DNA from: Tricholomella constricta
Lineage: Eukaryota; Basidiomycota; Agaricomycetes; Agaricales; Lyophyllaceae
Length of the DNA stretch: 64,000 bases
Direction of reading: 5' to 3'
NCBI GenBank assembly: GCA_013368375.1
Contig: JAACJP010000011.1
Span: 558,001 to 622,000 of the forward strand
Each line of letters opens with the position of its first letter. The stretch's first letter is position 1. Below, one piece after another: positions 52,092 through 61,900 of this stretch. The notes under the pieces are model-generated. The model saw only the letters and a list, made by a program, of their open reading frames with translations, was not told the DNA's origin and did not search any database. The translations under genes and the position numbers were made by a program.

Positions 52092-54215
52092 ATGTCATTG
52101 AATGGCCTCTGCAGGTCAAATTGTCGTTTCTCAGGCTTTTTTGTAAGCAAGGGACTCAACGACGGAACTGCGGCGGTATTCGATGCTGTTAAACGCGTCA
52201 ACAATCTTCGTACACTAGGACGAACAAGGCCTTCCAAAGTTCTCTATGTACGTACGGCACCGTGTCGAAGGTCTTCTTCGAATTCAACCATCAAGCATCT
52301 CGTTTCCGGAACGTCAACAACCCATTGGTTGTACAATGACCCAAGTCCCGTTTACGATTCGCTTGAGCTGTCGAACGAATCCTTGCTGAATTACGTGAAA
52401 GATGGGAAGTTTGGTGCGGCCGAGCGGCTACGGTTACAGCTCGTGGAACACGGCATCGAAATCAGACCTCATCCAGCCTACGAACAGGCTGCCATTGCAA
52501 ATTTGGCATGGAGTGACATGGAGCAATGCGTGAATAACTTCACGAATTGGTTTTCCCTCATTCCGGAGTACGACAAGAATAACCCGCCGATATATCCAGG
52601 TCCTTTTAAAGATACCCGACACGTCCTTATGCATGCTGGATCGCCTTCTGCACGCCTACCACTCATCTTGCGCTTCGGGGTCATCTCTGCGTCGAAAGGC
52701 TACCTCCAGCCCATGTTCCACGAAATCTTGCCGATTCTCATACGCTTCGCGTCTGCCGAAGTTGGGGCAAACTGGTTGCACGAGATGGAGCGAGCTGTGG
52801 TCCAATACCAATCAACAGCCAATCCAAGAGAGGCCGCGGAGACAGCCAGACGATACCGTGCTTATGGTGTCGAGATTTGCTGCGAAGCCGGCTGGCTGGA
52901 TTATGCCATGTCAATCGTTCAACTGGAACGCGACTTTACACTCCCGACACGAACTTACAAGCTTCTTATCAAGTTGCTGCAGGATGCTGGAAGATCAGAC
53001 GATATCGAGACAATCCAAAACTTTTTCAATTTTGATGCTTCGCAATCTCGTTCTGTCGGCCTTGGTGTGTTCATACCACCCCCGTTCCGTCTTGGACCCC
53101 TTCGTCCACCGGGCAACCATCTGGCTGTCAGCGATGAGGCACCTCAGGCCCTCCCTTTCACTGCGAGCATGGAACATCAGCCACCTCGCATCTACACTTT
53201 GGCTGTCCAAGACGCATTCAAACGTAACATCACTCGCCGAAACGTCGCCATCCAGCTGCGCTTCTTCAAACGCTGGCTCTCCAACAAATCCTGCCCCGAC
53301 AGCGTCCAAATCATCCGCTTCCTCTCCGACTACCGCATCGTCGGCGGCTCCCAGCGCATCATCACCTGGCTCCGCCACCGCGCCCTCTCCGCCAGCCCAT
53401 ACTGCGGCATGGCCTGGATGAAAGCTGAACTCCGCTACCACAACGTCGAGCGCAACTACACCGAAATCCTGCGACTCTACCGCACCTACCTCGACACCGC
53501 CTCCACCTCCACCCTCCCCGGCATATTCCCCTCCATCCTCACGCGCCTCGCTAAACAACACCGCCTCCCCACCGCCCCAAGCCCAGCCGCACGAGCGCGA
53601 GCGCGCGCGCTCCCGAAGCCCGCCCTGCGCGACCGCTGGCTCGTCCTGAAACCAATGATCCGCCTCGCGACGGGCCTTCCCCGGCCGCTCGCGACGCTCC
53701 AGGCGCTCTACGCGTCGTACCGCACCGCAACGGCGGGCGTGGAGACGTTCAACCGCGAGGCAAACGAGGTGCTTGCGGCGTTCGTCGTGGCGTTCGGGGA
53801 GTGCGCGAGCCCGGACGACGCGGTGCGGGTGCTGAAGGACACCGGGGAGACGCCGTACCTGCGCCAGGTGGAGACGCTGGCGGGGGTGCTGGCGCGTGCG
53901 GGGCGGGTTGAGGAGGCGATGGGGCTTCTGAGGCGGATTGAGAGGGGCGCGGAGGGGCGTGGGAGGGGGGGAGGGGAGGGGATGCGGGTGAAGGGGTATG
54001 ATGGGAAGGTGAGCGTTGCGGTGCCGAGGCTGACGACGTATGGACGGGTGATTGAGGGGTTTGCGGAGGCGGGGCTGTTGGAGCCGGCACTGGAGGTGGA
54101 GAGGATGATGAAGCGGCGGTTCAAGTATGGATATGGGCTGAATAGGAAGTTGGATGAGGCGATGAGGGGGTTGTGGGCGTTGGAGATGGATCAAGCGCTT
54201 AAGCAGGTTCGTTGA
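52092..54215 (+). CDS. putative mitochondrial helical-repeat (PPR-like) protein, 707 residues
   Basis: A single uninterrupted frame. The first 60 residues are rich in Arg, Ser and Thr with almost no acid, as in mitochondrial presequences. The body is all-helical with repeated helix pairs of about 35 residues (for example AGWLDYAMSIVQLERDFTLPTRTYKLLIKLLQDAGRS, written here as AGWLDYAM to LLQDAGRS, and RVEEAMGLLRRIE, LTTYGRVIEGFAEAGLLEPALEVE). This is the pattern of pentatricopeptide proteins that act on organelle RNA. The repeats are divergent, so the family call is moderate. GC content rises strongly in the 3' third (from about 53300), giving long chance frames on the opposite strand. Confidence 0.55.
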   Translation: MSLNGLCRSNCRFSGFFVSKGLNDGTAAVFDAVKRVNNLRTLGRTRPSKVLYVRTAPCRRSSSNSTIKHLVSGTSTTHWLYNDPSPVYDSLELSNESLLNYVKDGKFGAAERLRLQLVEHGIEIRPHPAYEQAAIANLAWSDMEQCVNNFTNWFSLIPEYDKNNPPIYPGPFKDTRHVLMHAGSPSARLPLILRFGVISASKGYLQPMFHEILPILIRFASAEVGANWLHEMERAVVQYQSTANPREAAETARRYRAYGVEICCEAGWLDYAMSIVQLERDFTLPTRTYKLLIKLLQDAGRSDDIETIQNFFNFDASQSRSVGLGVFIPPPFRLGPLRPPGNHLAVSDEAPQALPFTASMEHQPPRIYTLAVQDAFKRNITRRNVAIQLRFFKRWLSNKSCPDSVQIIRFLSDYRIVGGSQRIITWLRHRALSASPYCGMAWMKAELRYHNVERNYTEILRLYRTYLDTASTSTLPGIFPSILTRLAKQHRLPTAPSPAARARARALPKPALRDRWLVLKPMIRLATGLPRPLATLQALYASYRTATAGVETFNREANEVLAAFVVAFGECASPDDAVRVLKDTGETPYLRQVETLAGVLARAGRVEEAMGLLRRIERGAEGRGRGGGEGMRVKGYDGKVSVAVPRLTTYGRVIEGFAEAGLLEPALEVERMMKRRFKYGYGLNRKLDEAMRGLWALEMDQALKQVR

Positions 54216-55423
54216 TGCTCGTCGTTTGGTGATTGAGATGCTTGTGGACTGAGGAGTTGTTGTCTTGCTGTAGCCGACGCAACGGTCGATATATGGCTGA
54301 TAACAGGCTGGGATTGCCGTTGATTTGTTCGCTGCAGACCGCCAATGTGTCCTTTGAACCCCGAGCCCCGATCGGGGCCTCGCGGCGCGCGCCCTCCAGG
54401 AATTTTGCCAGTCAACCGAACCCCGTCTCGTGCGCGCAGCATAGCAATGACTATCGGGATTCTTCCTCATGTTCAAGGCTTCTCTTCGGAAGGACTGGAT
54501 TTCTACATGGACACAGAAGGAAAGAAGGACCAGACATTCCAAAATGAACAAGAAAAGTACATACAAGGGGCACATAGCGACCTTCGAGAATGGAGTAGTG
54601 ACGTCGATTTGCGGAAGCATTTTATGAATGAATTATGGAGTGATCGAATGAAACTATGAGCTGAACGACAACGCTGGCGTAGACGTCCATTTTGTGAGGT
54701 GCTCGTCGGTATACGCGAAGTCGAGTTTACGTTTTAATGGTGCGGGCTTGCGAATTCTTGATCATAATGCTGGTCTTGTGATGGTGTGTAAAACCAGGAG
54801 GCGTAGATTATGAACTCGCTGTGTAGCCTGTCCGATTTTAAGCACAGAAACATATTGTCTGCGCTCATTTGATTTCCAGAGGTATACCGGAAGGTCTGTA
54901 CAGGTAGGGATAATGATAAAACCAAGACAAAACAAAGTTGCGTGGAGATAAAAAACAACTGCGCTAGGGAGATAAATGGATGAATGAAATGTGATGAATG
55001 AAACCCGTGGTATGATGAGGATAGATAAGAACGACGCCGATGTGGGGGGGGAAAGGGGGGGAATAGGTGGATGTTGGGATGAGAATGAGAATGAAGTAAA
55101 ACCAAGTATGTGCAGGTGAAATGAAGAGCGGTGATATGGCAGGCAAGATGATGAGTCGATATGAAGAGGGGATTAGATTGGATGGTGCGAATGGATGACG
55201 ATAGTTGATGCGACGTGCGTAGGATGCATTATACATGTGCGATGGTGCGATGGATAGCAAATTGATCTGTTCGTACGTGGCGGTGCGTGCGAGGGTCGTT
55301 AGGACCACGGAAGAATGGGATATCGGCGCGTGGCAAAAGAGCACGAGGTCGACAAGCCAGGCATGAGGCTTGGCACGTTGGCGGTGGCGGTGCGGCTGTG
55401 ATTCAAGCGACTGGGGAGTAATT
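54216..55423 (+). other. 1.2-kb intergenic region
   Basis: Only low-complexity or short frames on both strands. It includes the 3' ends of the helical-repeat gene and the small basic gene. Confidence 0.5.
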
Positions 55424-56302
55424 TTACACGAGTTCAAGGCGTGGAATACTGGTGGCACGGGTGGCCTTGATGAAGCGCTCGCTAGAGGGCGATGGAGATG
55501 TGAAGGTGAACGCGGCATAGATCTGCTTGCGCTCCGGGGTGGAGAAGGCTCGGCCTTCCACGGGTGCGGCATCTGAGGCCGAGGGCAAGGCAGAGGACTG
55601 AGGCGGCGACGAGAAGTAATCTCGGATCTCGGGTTCCACGGAGGATTCCTGTGAAGGCGTTAGTACGTTGGACATGGCTCAGAGTGGGGATGATGTACTA
55701 ACCTTAACGGATCTGAATTTTATCTTATCCTCGTCGACCGTGGGCGTTTCGAGGGAAGCGCCCTGCTCGTAAGCTTGAGACAGGTCTGCCAAAGGCTTCA
55801 CCGTCAGCTCGTAGCACCGCGAGTCGATCTCAGCCTGATTGATCCTCTCCCGCTCCCGCTCTGCCTCCTCCTCAACCTTGGGCATAGGCAAGACCCGGCG
55901 CGATGGCTTCTTCACTGCCTTCTTCGACGAGGTAACTGACCTCCCATCCTTCTTTACAGCAGCCTTGCCCTTCGCGGTCGAAGCGGTAGATGATTTCCGC
56001 TTCTTAACGTCAGGGTTTGGCTCCGTCGAGTCTTTCTGCTTCTTCGCAGACAGCGGCATGTGTACCTTGGTGGCGAGGACCGAGGTCTTGCGTTTCTTGG
56101 GGTTGTTACTGGGGCCAGCACGTTCTCCCGTGAGAGGGTGCACATTCTCCTTCTCTGCGGTCGTAAGAGTTGTGGCATGATTGATATTCAAGGGCTTGTT
56201 CGAAAGGGTCGGGGATACGATAGAGGCGATGGCGGCGGCTTTGTTCTTCGATGAGTCGGTAGACGGGACATCCTGGAATACGGTGAAGGTCCGAAGCGAC
56301 AT
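55424..56302 (-). CDS. small basic nuclear protein with KEN box, 274 residues
   Basis: Exons 56302-55703 and 55648-55424 join in frame (GTTAGT...CACAG). Residues about 51-56 read KENVHP, a KEN degron with downstream Pro as used by the anaphase-promoting complex. Several Lys-rich nuclear-signal-like clusters follow (PKKRKTS, VKKRKSS, KKAVKKPSRR). A helical, acidic segment around EEEAERERERINQAEID comes next. The second exon is Ser/Pro-rich. No enzyme domain is visible. The layout fits a cell-cycle-regulated nuclear protein; the identity is unknown. Confidence 0.55.
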
Positions 56303-57799
56303 TTGAGTGACGAGATGACGAGCTAGTAGATGGGTGTGGTGGCCAGCGATTTCGACTGGGAGAAACAGGCGGCGTCAAGCAGGGTATCCAACGACGAGCG
56401 AAGAAATATTTTGGCGCTCGGCGCCGTTGGGAACGACGATGAGAAAAGTATAAGGTCAAGCCGGAACCAAACCAAACCCACCTTAAATTGTTGGCATCAC
56501 GTGGCCACATCACAAACAAACGACGAGCGGTGGCGTCACGTGCCTAAACAAACGCGTCGCCTTCTCATGCTCGAGTCTTAGCTCGCCTGGTGCCTGAACC
56601 AATATTTTCTTTGGCGGGCCAATGGGCCTGGTCCTTCAAGCTTCCAGTCATATTTCATCCTAGAGGTTTGCACTTGGCATTCCGCACAGAAATGAGGGGT
56701 TGGGCTGGGGCCTGGCGCCACCAGTTGGGTCATGAGGACTGTTGACTAACCTTAATCCTCTGAGCCTAAACTGGTAATAGGTCAGTGGCTCCTGCCACTC
56801 CTCTTAAACTCGTAAAAACCTTACCTCTCCAGTTTCCAAATTAACACTGACCTCTACCCCGCAAGACTTTGTACTGTTCAATCTCACCACGTTCCGTGGG
56901 CATGGACAATAGAGTCCCATGACAGACGCACAGAATTCACTCCAAGGGACGCGGATGTTCCCCCGATCGTTTGATATGCACCAAAGGTCATATGCGAACG
57001 TTGAATCCAACCTCCTGGCACTCTATGGAAGCCGACCCCATCGCACCAGAGGCAGGAGGTGACCACCAGATCAGAAGCGGAAGGACTATCGTCCATTTGC
57101 CCCTGTCGATCGAATGTGCTCCCTTGTTCTCTGCGAAACGAGACATGCGGCTGCTGTCTGCTGCTACTTCACCCTCCTGCTGGTAGCCTGAAACCGTGGA
57201 TAACAGTCTTTAGCTCCAACATAGTTTCATGAAGAAGAACGATTCTGCGGACGAGAAATTTTCGGAGGCGCTGGAGCTGCGCAGTGGGAAGAGTTTTCTA
57301 GAATCGTGCTCCGTCACTTTTCCGGAGGTTATCTGTCTATCTACGCCCAGCCTCCTCGATCGCTCCTCCCATATAAAGTGCACGATCGGAGGTTATCTCT
57401 GGTGCACAATAGGTAAATGTCTCGGGAGTGCACCATTTCCATTTCCCCGAGACCTAATTGCGTAGTCATCACCCGCCCTCGTGGTAGCCGAGATATAATC
57501 CGACCAAGGTATTCGAGGTAACTCCCCTGCGAAACTATCAGAGCCCACACCGTCCTCACTCCTGCATTTGACAGGCCGTTGACGCATCAGAGCGTGCCCG
57601 GCGCCTTGTGAGTAAATCTGTTTTGATACCTCATGTCCTACACGCGCAAAAGGGACGGCGGTCACGTTTGCCCACAGATGGGGGAACACGTTGTCGACTT
57701 ATAATGCATCTTTCCCTCTTCTTTCTTTATTCCGAAGTCTTCGTTTGCACTGGTGCTCACTATTCCTGGTCTCTAGACCTTCTTCACCATACAGCCTCC
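56303..57799 (+). other. 1.5-kb intergenic region upstream of the kinase gene
   Basis: Short frames on both strands (for example minus 56804-57096) have protein-like stretches but no consistent frame or splice signals. The divergent promoters of the KEN-box gene and kinase must lie here. Confidence 0.4.
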
Positions 57800-59979
57800 A
57801 TGTCTCACAAGGCCTCAGCCGCTGTATCCTCCGACGTCCACCCTCCAGTTGGGACTCTCATTGACGGGGACTCCCTCGAGCTCGTGGAAGTATTAGGCGT
57901 GGGCGGGTACGGCGTCGTCTACCGTGCGGTGGAGACCCGATCTCACAACCCCAACTCGTACGCCGTCAAATGCCTCGTTTCGCAAGCCCACCAGACGGCT
58001 CGCCAGCGGCAAATTCACATCCGTGAAATTGCCTTGCACCAAATCGCATCTTCCCACCCGGGTGTTGTCACTCTCCACCGTGTCGTCGAGGACTACAGCC
58101 GCACCTATATCATTATGGACTATGCTCCCGACCATGACTTGTTCACGCAGATTTTGCACAGCTGCCGCTATCTCGGAGACGACGGCCTGATCAAGCATGT
58201 GTTCCTCCAGCTGCTCGACGCAGTGGAATATTGTCACAGCCTCGGTATTTATCATCGCGACTTGAAGCCCGAGAACGTTCTCTGCTTCGATGATGGCTTC
58301 CGCGTGGCCATCACAGACTTTGGCCTCGCCACCACCGATAAAGTGAGCGAGGAATTCCGCACTGGAAGCGTGTATCACATGAGTCCAGGTAAGCATCTTC
58401 ATCTTTCGACTCTCGGACGAGCGGTAGCTTACCCCATTACCTTTCTTCAGAGTGCCAGGGCGGCGACTTCGCGCCCACTGGCAACTATTCTCCGATGTTC
58501 AACGACATATGGTCGCTTGGGATTATACTTCTCAACCTTGCGACGGGCCGAAATCCCTGGAAGTCCGCGACTCCAGACGACCAAACATTCCGCGCCTACC
58601 TCCGGGATCCTATCGGATTCCTCCCCACCGTCCTCCCCATTTCCGCCGAGCTCAATGAGGTCCTCACCCAGATGTTGGAAGTTGACTGGAGGGAGAGGAT
58701 GACCTTGCGCGAACTTCGCCATGCGATCGAGGACGTCCAGTCCTTCTATTCCGAGGACGCTATATTCGAAGGCAGCATGGCCCGCTGCCCCTGGGAGTCG
58801 GGCATGGACATTGACAGCGCCTCTTCCGAAGACACCAAGGAGACCTCGCCCGCCCCCAAGTCGGAGGGCGCGGACTTCGTTTCGCACTGGAGCAAGGACT
58901 CGACCTCTGACATCGTCTTCGCGAGACATGACTCTTCTGGATCTGTCGCAGACGATTCGACGTATGGGAATCCTTGGACCACGTACTCGTCCAGTGGCGC
59001 CACGAGGGCGATCGAGTCGCCCTCTTCTTCGATCGCTTGGCTCGAGCGATCGACCACGCCTGTCTCGCCTGTTTCTTCTGGGACGTCATCTTTACCAGTG
59101 ACCCCCAACAGCATCGACCTGCTGTTCGGAAGCAAGGCCACCGCTCCAGTCCGAAAGGGGCTCACGATCGAAACCAACTTCGCGCAGCAGGCACGGTATT
59201 ACAATCCGAACGCGAGCATGGCCACGTCTCGTTCGACAGGGACGTCCATGATGCAGACCGCGGTCGAGTACGACCCTTATTCCTCTTCCTTCTTCTTTGC
59301 CAGCGCCGTCTCTGAATCGAAAGCGTCGATGGTTTTGCCGGTATCGATGGACGCCTCCTTCAACGACAAGGAAATGGCGTCCCCTTCCATCTGGGCTTCG
59401 ACAGGGACGGAAATGTCTTTTCCGTCCGCCTACTCCTCCAGCAGCAGCTCCGATAGCGGTGAGATGACGTTCACCAGGTCGCAGACTCCCTCGCCCGATG
59501 CGGCGTGGCCTCGATACCACACACAGGTACAGTGCCTCACCCACTCCCAACCAAGTCAGCCTCCCTCGTCCGTTTATGCCGTAATGACCAACGTTGTCTC
59601 CTCCTCAAGGCCTCCCGCGTCCGTCTTCGCGCCCAAAAAATCCCATGATGGCTCCTCCCGTTCCAAAACGGCTAGCATCTTCAATCCTATCAAATTCTTC
59701 CCTCGTTCATCACCGCCGACTCCTCCGCCGACTCATGCAGCTGCGCCGCTTCCAGGCGACCGGCACTCTCCAGCTGAGTCATATCCGTCCGGTACGGGCA
59801 ATCAAGCGCCTTCTGCGCCACCTTTCCAGGCTCTCTGGGTTGGTGTTTCAACGCAGGGGCAGCGCTCCGCGCCGATCGAGATCCCGGCTCCAGCTCAGGA
59901 TCAGCGTTCTGCCCATCTTCGTCCTCCGCGCCACTGGTTCATGCCCGGAAAGCTGTTCGCCTACGCTGGCGCGCAGTGA
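57800..59979 (+). CDS. Ser/Thr protein kinase, Ran1/Sks1-like, 705 residues
   Basis: Exons 57800-58388 and 58451-59979 join in frame. The kinase domain is N-terminal: the Gly loop GVGGYGVVYRA (residues 33-43), Lys57 in AVKC, HRDLKPEN with Asp154, DFG at 173-175, and the activation segment ending SVYHMSPECQGG, followed by DIWSLGIILLNLATGRNPW. This arrangement is that of fungal Ran1/Pat1, Sks1 and Vhs1 kinases, which link nutrient state to growth and meiosis. The 400-residue tail is Ser/Pro-rich and probably disordered. All catalytic residues are present. A further short intron in the tail near 59527 is possible but not needed. Confidence 0.85.
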
Positions 59980-61576
59980 GCTGGCCCTCCATTAAATATC
60001 TCTCACCGCCCAACGTCCTTACGTCCTTCACGGTTTTTAATCCACACTTTCCTTCGTATTTATCTCGTCATCGCATAGCATGTTTCACGTTCATTTTGCA
60101 TTTTATCCATTCATCATCGACATACATTCCCCAGCATCTTTCCCCAGCATCTTCATCATCATTCATCCTCATGGTCAATTTACGCGAGCTTATTTTATTG
60201 ATTGACCAACGCATCGAGTCGGTCCACCACTATCCTTCCGCCTCGCTTCTTTCGCAACACCCCTTCAAGTGCTTTCACGCACGCGCACGTTGTTGTACCA
60301 TCATAAAATCATTCGTCCCCCCCCCCTTGGAATTCGTATTTGGAGGATATGTTACGCCTACTACTATCATACTGTATTCTTTCCCCCCCTTTTTTTTTTT
60401 TTTTTTTTTTTTACCTTTTCGCGGATGCACATCCACGACCTACACTCACAGTTGTAGCCAAGTTGTGCCATAAAATAAATGTACATATACAACGCCACTG
60501 TATGAAATCGCGATGGGCTTTCATGCATCCGAGTCATGTGCCCGAAATCATTGAAGCTGTCAATACATATGCTCAGGGTGCGTTCATGATCAGTTAGTTT
60601 TTCGACTTTGCCGTGGTGATATCAGACACGCCTTGGCCTGCTTTCTGTCATTCGGAATGAGGGAAGAGATGGATATGAAACCTCGGCATAAATCTACCGT
60701 GCGTCTATGTCCTAGTGTGGAAGCTTGAAGGAGTTCTGCTGATGCCTCGACTCAGAACTCGCGCTCATAGCGGTACGAGCTCTCCAGTGACTGGAACGTA
60801 CCGGCTGAGGTGATGAGCTTTCGTTCATGTGCTTTGGTCCTCGTCCAGTCGTGATCGGCAGCAACGATGGCCCTTCAAAAAGGCTTTTAATTGGGGGGGG
60901 AGTACTAGCAGATCGGTTTTTACAGGCGACGGAGACGACACGAGTTGCAGGCTGCTCGGATCCGTTCCATAATCCACTGAGGGGTCTTGCGTTATGAGAC
61001 AGAACAAGGTGACGATGAGATTGAGCGGAACTTTACAGGGCCAGTACTAGACAGCCGCCAAGGAGTCCGCGCGCGTCACGGTCCCGCCCCGCCGAGCTCG
61101 CGGTCGATGCTCAAATACCTCGCTTGATCATGGGGCATTATCCCACTTTCTTTGGCACAGCATAGAAATACCACCACTCCCACTCGATTCTCGGGCTCTG
61201 CGGCTCACTGGCCTACTCAGGAGTCGCGTCCACACATCCGCGGCGGCCAGGACGACCATATTCTGCTGCTGACTTCGCGTTGCATTTCCGGTGAAACAAG
61301 CGACCCGCCTCAGGCTAAGCCGGCCGTGTATTCCAAGAAGGCGCTCATCGTCTTCGACATGATCACGAGTGTCAAACCTTGATGCTTCCTAGTCGCAGAA
61401 GTCGAAGTCCGTTGCGCATTTCGCTCAAAGCTCCTTCTCGATAACTTCACGAGCTCAGTGAACTCTCTTCCAATTGACCACCCGTGTTGGACTCGTTCCT
61501 CCTCCTTTCTCATCGCTTACGTACATCTTGTCATGTGACCGTTCGTACATCTTCGCGTCGTCGCGTCGCCATCCTC

Positions 61577-61721
61577 AGCTGTTCCTGTTTACTCCAGAAC
61601 ACTGAGGATGTACGTATACTCACTATTCTCCTTTACTTGTAACTCATCCAATATCCCCTAGTCCATACTCTAGGTATATTGAATGATTAGCTGTTCCTGA
61701 TTACTCCAGAACACTGAGGAT
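61577..61721 (+). repeat. 33-bp direct repeat in the presumed copia LTR
   Basis: 61577-61609 and 61689-61721 (AGCTGTTCCTG, W, TTACTCCAGAACACTGAGGAT in parts) differ at one base. CCATACTCTAG also follows or sits near each copy (61662 and 61723). Confidence 0.8.
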
Positions 61722-61752
61722 TCCATACTCTAGATCGGATCAGGCCATCAGG

Positions 61753-61766
61753 TTATGGGCCCCGCC
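61753..61766 (+). promoter_or_regulatory. primer-binding site for half tRNA-iMet (copia type)
   Basis: TTATGGGCCCCGCC is complementary to the anticodon arm of a eukaryotic initiator tRNA (GGGCCCATAA), and it lies two bases after a CA end at 61750. Copia elements prime from a tRNA-iMet cleaved in the anticodon loop. Confidence 0.65.
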
Positions 61767-61900
61767 TAGACCGAAAATCAAGAGTGTGCCCCTGGTTTCA
61801 ACGATTACAACCGTCCGGACAGTTCATCAAATCAGATCGGGCTCACTGCTGGTTCTGGACCACTTTCTCTGATCACGATCATCTGTACCTTTCAATTTAG

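Larger units (their letters stand above)
59980..61900 (+). other. 1.9-kb region: kinase 3' end, T tract, copia leader
   Basis: There is no gene. It holds a run of 23 T (60390-60412). The LTR of the copia element should end at 61750 (CATCA), but its start could not be fixed because no second LTR is in the window. Confidence 0.5.

Noticed and set aside
52995..54620. 541-residue frame on the minus strand opposite the helical-repeat gene
   Set aside because: Low-complexity Pro/Arg/His composition, caused by high GC and codon bias of the plus-strand gene; no domain.
56804..57096. Host or element exon on the minus strand
   Set aside because: Two overlapping frames look protein-like, but neither has a supporting splice site or recognised motif.
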